Below are positions 1-6,025 of a stretch of DNA of 8,423 nt, one piece after another. Source of the stretch: Candidatus Omnitrophota bacterium (GTDB lineage: Bacteria > Ratteibacteria > UBA8468 > B48-G9 > DSTR01); NCBI GenBank assembly GCA_023818865.1, contig JAMWDF010000008.1, positions 20,243 through 28,665 on the forward strand, written 5' to 3'. The first letter of the stretch is position 1. Each line of letters begins with the position of its first letter. The notes beneath the pieces are model-generated. The model did no database searches. It saw only the letters and a list, made by a program, of their open reading frames with translations, and was not told the DNA's origin. The position numbers and the translations under genes are program-made.

Positions 1-2813
1 AGAAGATTGTAAAAATTGCTGGTCCTTTTTCTCTTCAGCCGGGTGGTGAAGGTTGGAGATTACAACAGGAGTTTGACTGGAAGGACGCCGCGCTTTGGTC
101 GTTAGAAGAGCCAAACCTTTACCAATACTACCTGGAACTGGTAGATAGCCGAGGTAGAACGATTGACCGCATCTTTCCTATTCGGTTTGGTTTCCGGGAG
201 GTATGGATTAAAGACGGTTATTTTATGCTCAACCATCAGCGCCTCACTCTCACTAACGATATTCACTCGCCGTTGGCGGTTCATCCGGCTAAGGGCCTGG
301 GAAGGGCTTTGGGCTGGTACACTAACGAAGAGACCTGGCGGAAGATTATCCGGCGGTGGAAGAATTTAGGAATAAACTGCGCGGAGTACCGTTGGGGGGG
401 TAATATTGATGATGAACTGCTTTTCCGGGTAGCGGATGAAGAGGGATTTTTTATCACCATCAGTGTCCGCGGTCTGGAACGCAACCCGGTGATTCGGTCT
501 ATTCCGGAGATGGCTGCCTATAACCGGGATGTCAATGCTTATCTCATTTTTCCCAGGAGGCACTCTCCGTCAGTTCCTTTTTACTATCTGAGCAGTTTAG
601 CCAGTGCCTGGGACTATGCCCCTTTCTACCTCGGCGAAGACTTTGATTCGGAAAAGTTATTCGGCAAGAGTAACCGGGAGGAAAGAGAACTGATTGAAAA
701 ACTTGACCCGGTAAGAGCGCCTATTTCTGGTTCTTATAGCGGTGGCGGAAAAACCGAACCGTTTCATTCATCCATGAACTACATCGGCCTCCATGTAGAT
801 ATGCAGGCGTATGAAAATTGGCCTTCTCGCTGGGCGAAGTACCGGAAGAAACCTTTGATGACCTATGAGATGTCATTCCCGCCTTATATTGCTGAGTGGT
901 ACCAGCGACCTTCCCGGGGAACTCAGGCTCACGGTGTGCCTGGGCTTCTTCCTTTTTTTATGGAATGCGCTGCTATCTATTTAGGGGAAGAAGCGTACCT
1001 GATGGAGCCAAAAGAAAAAATTGCTACCTGGTTGGAAAATGTTGAAAAAGGGAAATCGGCTGGCATGCCTACCAGAGGGAACAGTTTAAGTTATGAGAAG
1101 GTGGCCCAGATTTTTACCCATCATATCCTGCGTTCTTGGAAAACATACGGGGTTAATATGGGCTTTTTCACCCAGACCAGGGATTTTTTTGAGGAGCCCA
1201 GGCTGGTCTTTGAACCAGTCAAGGTTGATCCCAGGCAGCCAGGGATCTTCGCTGACGAGAAAATCACCGAACACATCTTTACTGTGGGGCCTCTACGACC
1301 AGTGGGAGAAATCGCCCAGAAGGCTTTAAGCAAACTTCTAATTTATATTGGGGGACCTAATGGAGACTTTACTCTGAAAGACCACACTTACACTTCAGGA
1401 GAAAACATCACCAAAGCGCTTGTCATGTTAAACGAGTACGAAAAACCAGTGGCAGTCTCCGGAACTTGGGACCTCTGGCGAAAAAATGGAGAAAAGGTCC
1501 TTTCTGGGGTCTGGCCTAAGACCGTGTTACAACCAGGAGAGATCGCGCCAGCGAGGGTCCATATTTCCTTTCTTGCACCGGCTGTGTCCGGTAGGACTGA
1601 TTTCTTACTGAAGATTAAGGCTGAAGCTGACCGGCCAGGAAGTCTGGAGGATGAATTTTCTTTGACTGTCTTTCCGCCGGCTGGCCAAGCCGCAATAAAA
1701 CCAGGCATGCAAGTCTTCGTTTACGACCCAGTGGGTGATACTAGCCAGATGCTAAAGCAGGCTGGGGTTAATTTTCAGCTCACGATTGATAACCTGCCTG
1801 ACCCGGAAAATGGGTTGTTGATTGTGGGCCGTAACTGTCTGAAAGGGCAGGCAGGGAAGCTTTTCAATCGCCTGGTTTACCGGAAAATGACTTATGATTT
1901 TTCCACTAATGTGGCTAACGGAATGCGGGTATTAATCTTTGAGCAGGCGCTGGATAATATTTGGGGAATGAAAACTGAACAGGCCAGGTGGCGAAGAACT
2001 TTCGTTACCGCCCCAGGCCACCCAGTTTTCCAGGGACTGGAAGAAAGCGATTTCCTTTATCTCCAAGGTCATGGCAATTTGGTGGACCCGTATCCTGAGG
2101 AGCCGCCAGCCACCACTGACCGGATTGCCGGGTCCCGTTTCCCTCGCTGGGGGCTAGATAACACCGTGGTTACTTACTCTCTGGTGAGACCTCAGTTAGG
2201 GGCGGTCCGTTCCCTGCTCTCCTGTGGTTTTGACCTGCAGGAAAGCGCTTTGCTGGAAGTAGCCGCCGGGAAAGGAAGAATGATTTTCTGTCAGGTGGAT
2301 GTGACTAACCGCTATGGTAAGGACCCAGTAAGTACGCGGCTGGTGAACAACTTGCTGAATTATCTCACCAGTACCCCAGGTCCTGACCCCAAATTGTCTA
2401 AACCGGTGGACCTGGTCAGGGAAGGAGGGGAAGACAGTCCGCTTCCCGTGAAGACGGAACGGGTTTTCATGGTGGACAAACCTGAAGGAAAAATTTCCTG
2501 GGGAATCACCCGGGCTGACCTTTACTTTGAGGGTTTTCTGGAACTACCAGTGATGAAATCAACCGATGGAAAAAATTACCTTTACTGGCAGACGCCAGGC
2601 CAGAAGGTAATTTTTCATACCCTGAACCGGCGCAACTTTAAGACCAAATGGCAGAGAATGAAAAGTTTAATGGTCCTGGCCGCGTTGACCATTAACCAAG
2701 GGGGGTCTTCGGAGATTTTCCCTCGGCCAGCGTTACAAGATGATAGCGAAGAACTTTATCCTTTGGAGTGGCTGGAAGGTTTTGTTCATCCTTACACGTT
2801 GATGCAATGGTAA
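1..2813 (+). CDS. Glycoside hydrolase family 2-like protein with C-terminal GATase-like domain (5' partial)
   Basis: The reading frame is open from base 3 to a TAA at 2811-2813 (936 visible codons). The true start lies upstream; the ATG at 225 is internal, because GH2-like sequence precedes it in frame. Residues here count from base 3. Residues 1-70 resemble the end of the GH2 immunoglobulin-like domain (WSLEEPNLYQYYLELVDSRG, then FGFRE near 62-66). The TIM-barrel-like part follows: LNHQRLTLTNDIHS, GINCAEY, DEEGFFITI, HSPSVPFYYL (187-196), and KPLMTYEMSFPP with Glu289 at the usual nucleophile position. The usual Asn-Glu acid/base pair after the HPSV-like motif is replaced by Ser198-Leu199. 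Beta-sandwich sequence follows, then a class I glutamine-amidotransferase-like domain from about 569 to 790 (GKGRMIFCQVD from 756). The protein ends in HPYTLMQW. The likely role is beta-galactosidase- or beta-glucuronidase-like glycan processing, but activity is uncertain. Family assignment is fairly secure; substrate is unknown. Confidence 0.85.
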   Translation, partial: KIVKIAGPFSLQPGGEGWRLQQEFDWKDAALWSLEEPNLYQYYLELVDSRGRTIDRIFPIRFGFREVWIKDGYFMLNHQRLTLTNDIHSPLAVHPAKGLGRALGWYTNEETWRKIIRRWKNLGINCAEYRWGGNIDDELLFRVADEEGFFITISVRGLERNPVIRSIPEMAAYNRDVNAYLIFPRRHSPSVPFYYLSSLASAWDYAPFYLGEDFDSEKLFGKSNREERELIEKLDPVRAPISGSYSGGGKTEPFHSSMNYIGLHVDMQAYENWPSRWAKYRKKPLMTYEMSFPPYIAEWYQRPSRGTQAHGVPGLLPFFMECAAIYLGEEAYLMEPKEKIATWLENVEKGKSAGMPTRGNSLSYEKVAQIFTHHILRSWKTYGVNMGFFTQTRDFFEEPRLVFEPVKVDPRQPGIFADEKITEHIFTVGPLRPVGEIAQKALSKLLIYIGGPNGDFTLKDHTYTSGENITKALVMLNEYEKPVAVSGTWDLWRKNGEKVLSGVWPKTVLQPGEIAPARVHISFLAPAVSGRTDFLLKIKAEADRPGSLEDEFSLTVFPPAGQAAIKPGMQVFVYDPVGDTSQMLKQAGVNFQLTIDNLPDPENGLLIVGRNCLKGQAGKLFNRLVYRKMTYDFSTNVANGMRVLIFEQALDNIWGMKTEQARWRRTFVTAPGHPVFQGLEESDFLYLQGHGNLVDPYPEEPPATTDRIAGSRFPRWGLDNTVVTYSLVRPQLGAVRSLLSCGFDLQESALLEVAAGKGRMIFCQVDVTNRYGKDPVSTRLVNNLLNYLTSTPGPDPKLSKPVDLVREGGEDSPLPVKTERVFMVDKPEGKISWGITRADLYFEGFLELPVMKSTDGKNYLYWQTPGQKVIFHTLNRRNFKTKWQRMKSLMVLAALTINQGGSSEIFPRPALQDDSEELYPLEWLEGFVHPYTLMQW

Positions 2814-2857
2814 GACAGAGGCAAGAGGGGAAAATATCCGAAAAAACGCTATTACCT

Positions 2858-2863
2858 GGAGGG
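2858..2863 (+). promoter_or_regulatory. Ribosome binding site of the 2869 gene
   Basis: GGAGGG lies five bases upstream of the ATG at 2869. It supports that start and translation independent of the upstream gene, whose stop is 44 bases before this site. The 55-base gap (2814-2868) shows no convincing inverted repeat, so a terminator or separate promoter here is not supported. Confidence 0.75.
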
Positions 2864-2868
2864 AATCA

Positions 2869-3636
2869 ATGAGAAGAGAGTGTCGGGGACTGCTCTTACT
2901 TCTTCTTCCTGCCTCTTTAGGCTTTACCTGGGAATTTCTCAATCCCCGGCCGCTGGAAAAAGAGAAACAGGAAGAAGTGATTATCAAAGGGACAGAAAAA
3001 TTTGTTAACCGTCAGTATGAGGAAAAATTTCCTCTTGCAGCTAAATTGCCGGAAACAGGTTGGTTTTCCGTGGACTTAAAGCCTTACTGCAATGTGAATA
3101 TCTTTTCTGACGCCGGACAGACCACGCCGGTGAAATATCCGTTTATGAACCTGGGTAAACAAGTCTTCTATGGTGTTCCTTTTGAGATCATCTTTCCAGA
3201 AGCCAATGAAAACCGGACCGCCATTGCTTTGGCTTCCACTTACCTTCTCACCAACACCTTGCCTGATACGATAGAAGTCCCGGTGGGGAGAAAAAGTGTG
3301 GTCTTCTATTTTCTTCACACTACTTACTACACTGATCCGAGCGGCGAGCAGTTTTACCGGATTAACTATGATGATGGAACCAGTCACACAATAAAAATCA
3401 TTGGCCGGGTCCACTCTGGAGACTGGTACCATGCGGATACCCGGATTTACACTGAGGATGTCCATTATGTTTTGGTGCCTGCCGCCAAAGATTCAAAGAC
3501 CTTTCACCGGAACATGCATATCCTTCAGTGGAAAAACCCTTTTCCTGAAAAAATCGTAAAATCCATTACCTTTCATTCTGACAGAAAAGCGCCGATGGGT
3601 ATCTTTATTGTTGCGGTCACTGGTCATGGCGGTTAA
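2869..3636 (+). CDS. Secreted stand-alone carbohydrate-binding-module-like protein
   Basis: A 255-residue protein with an N-terminal export signal: Arg-rich start (MRREC), then a run of six leucines and PASLGF, with cleavage probable near residue 18-22. The rest reads as one or two beta-sandwich domains without catalytic motifs. Recognisable elements are WFSVDLKPYCN (65-75), YGVPFEI (101-107), FYFLHT (146-151), YRINYDDGT (163-171) and GDWYH (184-188). The pattern of a GVPF motif, then an FLHT motif, then Y-x-x-x-Y-x-DG, then DWY/W recurs as a non-catalytic module attached to secreted glycosidases in PVC-type bacteria; this is my recollection of the family and was not searched. Here it stands alone between a GH2-like gene and a DUF4838 gene, so it may bind the shared substrate or act as an accessory subunit. 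It ends 16 bases before the next ATG. Function is unproven; a structural surface protein is the main alternative. Confidence 0.8.
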   Translation: MRRECRGLLLLLLPASLGFTWEFLNPRPLEKEKQEEVIIKGTEKFVNRQYEEKFPLAAKLPETGWFSVDLKPYCNVNIFSDAGQTTPVKYPFMNLGKQVFYGVPFEIIFPEANENRTAIALASTYLLTNTLPDTIEVPVGRKSVVFYFLHTTYYTDPSGEQFYRINYDDGTSHTIKIIGRVHSGDWYHADTRIYTEDVHYVLVPAAKDSKTFHRNMHILQWKNPFPEKIVKSITFHSDRKAPMGIFIVAVTGHGG

Positions 3637-3642
3637 ACAGAG

Positions 3643-3649
3643 AAAGGAG
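3643..3649 (+). promoter_or_regulatory. Ribosome binding site that decides the 3653 start
   Basis: AAAGGAG precedes the ATG at 3653 with three bases between. It favours this start over the in-frame TTG at 3608 and ATG at 3626. Those two would overlap the preceding gene and put a charged stretch (KQRKET) before the hydrophobic export signal. Confidence 0.7.
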
Positions 3650-3652
3650 ACA

Positions 3653-6004
3653 ATGAGATTCAAAGAAATTGCTTTGGCTTTTTTCACGGGAATATTTCTG
3701 GTTCTTAGCCAGCCAGTCGCTTGCCAAGGTCTCACCGTGGATGGCCTCACTGGCATTTACCTGGCTGGTCAGTTAACCGAAATTGAAAAAGAGACAGTTT
3801 CTTTTCTTCAGGATGGGTTGAAGCGTTTTTATAATGTCAACCTAAAGGTGTTGGAAGAAAGGCCAACTGGACCAGCCATTATTCTGGGCAGGAACGCGGC
3901 TCTAAAAGAAAAACTGGTGACAAGCATTGAACTGGAGAGTTTGAAGCCTGATGGTTATTTCCTTTTGACCACGAAAGACCATCTGGTGATTGCCGGTCCA
4001 GACCAGTGGGCCACTTATTATGGAGTAATTGGCTTTTTTGAAAGGTGCGGGGCGAAGTTTCTAAAAGCAGTTGGCGGCAAGTTCACTCCCTGGCCCTGGT
4101 TTCCGCCATATTTTCCGGAGAATCCTGAGCGGAAAATCCCTAATCTCTCTGTGAAAGAAAAACCAGTTTTTGCTTACCGGTGTGGCGGTTGTCCAGTTTT
4201 CCGTCAGACTCGCCTCGCTGATCCAAAGAAAGGGGCTGATCCGGAACTGTTTGACCCAAAGAAAACTGGTTCTAATCTCTGGATTGACCATACCGCTGGC
4301 TACCTGGTACCTAAACTCCTTTATTATGATAGCCACCCGGAGTATTACGCCATGGGTACTGATGGCAAAAGGGTGGCGAAAAACAGCTTCAGTGACCACA
4401 CTACCCCCTTGTGTCTATCTAATCCGGCAGTGACTAAAATATCCATTGACAGAGCCTTGGCTTGGATAGAGAAAAACCCGGAAGAACGCTATTTTATGGT
4501 CACCTATGGCGATACCAACTTATGGTGTCAGTGCCCGGAATGCCTGAAATTGGACCCAGTCCCTGGGCAGTACGCCGCCCGGTTGCTTACTTGGGTAAAC
4601 GCCATTGCCAAAGAAGTGGCTAAGCGCTATCCGGAAAAGATTCTTATTACGTTTGCTTACGCCGGTTCCGATGTGGCTCCAGCTGGCATAAGACCTGAAC
4701 CTAATGTCTGGGTCTGCGGTTCCACCGGGCTGGGCAACATCCCTTTCTGGGACCATGTCTTTTCTGGCCAAATCACAGAATCTGCCAGGAAAAATATGGA
4801 AAAGGTTGATGGCTGGCTCAAAATTGCGCCGGAGCAGTATCTGGTTTGCGAATACTTAAGCGGTGCTTATCTACCGGCAATGCTGGATACCAGTTCCTCC
4901 CGGCTAAAAACCTATGCTAAAAAAGGACTCCGAGGGGTGTTATTTACCTATGGAGCACCGGTCAACTTCCGGAGCCTCTGGCAATATCTCTGGGGAAAAC
5001 TGATGTGGAATCCCGACCAAGATGTCAACCAGTTAACCGAAGATTTCTTGCGTTTTGCCTATCCGCAAGCCAGCGAACCGCTGATGAACTTCTTCCTTCT
5101 TAGTCGGAGGCGTTACCAGGAGACCCTGAAGGAGAAAGCCGAATTGGACCTGGGGTACCCAAAGGGTTATTACAATAGCCAGTTTGTTGAGAGGGCCCTG
5201 AACTATTTTCAGGAAGCAGAACACAAATTGGAAAAACAAGCCAGTTTGTTGCGGGAAATCCAGACAGAAGAAGCTTATTTTCTTCAAAGTGTTTTAGAGC
5301 ATCCTTTTTCATCTGACCTGACTAGTGAAACAAAGAAAATCGTTTCTCTCTGTCTCCACCGCATCAGTTTTCTGGGCCAAGCCACTGGCAAAACCGCTGA
5401 TTTTCTTAACAAGATAAGTCAAACCGCTTTTGATGTAGAAAGAAGGATTCCTGGTTATCGTAGCTTGGTAGAAGAAGTTCTGGGTAGCCTGCCTGAATTC
5501 CAGCCAGTGAAGTTGCCCAATGGGCTGCGGCTGCCTCCGGAGATGTTTCTTCGCTCAGACCTCGGTCCCACCACCAAGGCTGATTGGGTACATCCTGATT
5601 TTCAGTTCCCTCCAAAAGCCTACGTAGGAGTTCTCCAGTCAGCCAAGGATTCTCGGGGAAAACCAACCAGTTCGGTGATGATGGCTAAGTTCAAACTGGA
5701 CCAATTACCGACTGGACCGGTGACGTTGGAGCTGGAAGGCCAGGATGCTATTACCAAATGGGCGGCTGGATACCCGCGGGCAATGAGTTTTCAGGCAGCG
5801 ATGAAAATTAGCCTAAATGGTCAGGAAATTTACTCCGGAGCGGCTGGTTTTGTCCGGGGTAACTGGTCTCGCCGAAGTTTTGAGATTAAACCAGGTGTTT
5901 TGCGAGTAGGAGAGAATGTTCTGGAGATTGCCAACATCAGCCAGGGTTGGGCTTTCTCCACCTGTTATCTATTAATCAGTGACGCGGTGTTAACCTGGAA
6001 ATAG
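3653..6004 (+). CDS. Secreted DUF4838-type putative glycosidase with C-terminal beta-sandwich
   Basis: A 783-residue protein starting at the ATG at 3653 and ending at TAG 6002-6004. Residues 1-26 are an export signal (MRFKEIALAFFTGIFLVLSQ, then PVACQG). Cys24 gives only a poor lipobox (Pro at -3), so lipoprotein status is doubtful. Residues about 30-150 resemble the alpha/beta domain found before catalytic barrels in GH67- and GH20-type enzymes (PAIILGRN, DGYFLLTT, ATYYGVIGFFERCGAKFL). The DUF4838 (Pfam PF16126) core follows: HTAGYLVP from 213, HPEYYAM from 228, LCLSNPAV, GDTNLWCQCPEC (286-297), and KLMWNPDQD from 449. A helical stretch follows at roughly 460-620. The C-terminal 140 residues read as a beta-sandwich (LPTGPVTLELEG from 685, then ISLNGQEIYSG, GENVLEIANIS) that may bind sugar. 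The family is predicted to be glycosidase-like, but I know of no established reaction for this sequence. The next gene is a diverged paralogue 21 bases downstream. Confidence 0.88.
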   Translation: MRFKEIALAFFTGIFLVLSQPVACQGLTVDGLTGIYLAGQLTEIEKETVSFLQDGLKRFYNVNLKVLEERPTGPAIILGRNAALKEKLVTSIELESLKPDGYFLLTTKDHLVIAGPDQWATYYGVIGFFERCGAKFLKAVGGKFTPWPWFPPYFPENPERKIPNLSVKEKPVFAYRCGGCPVFRQTRLADPKKGADPELFDPKKTGSNLWIDHTAGYLVPKLLYYDSHPEYYAMGTDGKRVAKNSFSDHTTPLCLSNPAVTKISIDRALAWIEKNPEERYFMVTYGDTNLWCQCPECLKLDPVPGQYAARLLTWVNAIAKEVAKRYPEKILITFAYAGSDVAPAGIRPEPNVWVCGSTGLGNIPFWDHVFSGQITESARKNMEKVDGWLKIAPEQYLVCEYLSGAYLPAMLDTSSSRLKTYAKKGLRGVLFTYGAPVNFRSLWQYLWGKLMWNPDQDVNQLTEDFLRFAYPQASEPLMNFFLLSRRRYQETLKEKAELDLGYPKGYYNSQFVERALNYFQEAEHKLEKQASLLREIQTEEAYFLQSVLEHPFSSDLTSETKKIVSLCLHRISFLGQATGKTADFLNKISQTAFDVERRIPGYRSLVEEVLGSLPEFQPVKLPNGLRLPPEMFLRSDLGPTTKADWVHPDFQFPPKAYVGVLQSAKDSRGKPTSSVMMAKFKLDQLPTGPVTLELEGQDAITKWAAGYPRAMSFQAAMKISLNGQEIYSGAAGFVRGNWSRRSFEIKPGVLRVGENVLEIANISQGWAFSTCYLLISDAVLTWK

Positions 6005-6016
6005 CCAAACTTTTCT

Positions 6017-6024
6017 GGAGGGAG
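6017..6024 (+). promoter_or_regulatory. Ribosome binding site of the 6026 gene
   Basis: GGAGGGAG lies within the 21-base gap just before the ATG at 6026. The match is very strong and, with the signal-peptide-like sequence that follows, fixes this start. Confidence 0.75.
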
Positions 6025-6025
6025 A

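Noticed and set aside
225..227. ATG as the true start of the GH2-like gene
   Set aside because: The frame stays open to base 3 and encodes typical GH2 sequence upstream (EEPNLY, FGFRE), and no ribosome binding site precedes this ATG.
1388..1708. Minus-strand open frame of 106 codons
   Set aside because: Antisense to the middle of the GH2-like gene, low-complexity Ser/Pro-rich translation, no ribosome binding site or domain.
2814..2868. Possible terminator or internal promoter in the largest intergenic gap
   Set aside because: No stem-loop with a T-run and no convincing -35/-10 pair is visible; the A-rich run near 2831-2846 is not enough evidence.
3608..3652. Upstream TTG start (3608) or ATG (3626) for the first DUF4838 gene
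   Set aside because: Both would overlap the preceding gene and place a charged extension before the export signal; the ATG at 3653 has AAAGGAG immediately upstream.
3713..3724. Lipoprotein signal at Cys24 of the first DUF4838 protein
   Set aside because: The sequence PVAC has proline where a lipobox needs Leu/Val/Ile, so lipidation is not supported over ordinary signal peptidase cleavage.
4061..4399. Minus-strand open frame of 112 codons
   Set aside because: Antisense shadow of the DUF4838 core of the 3653 gene; no independent coding signal.
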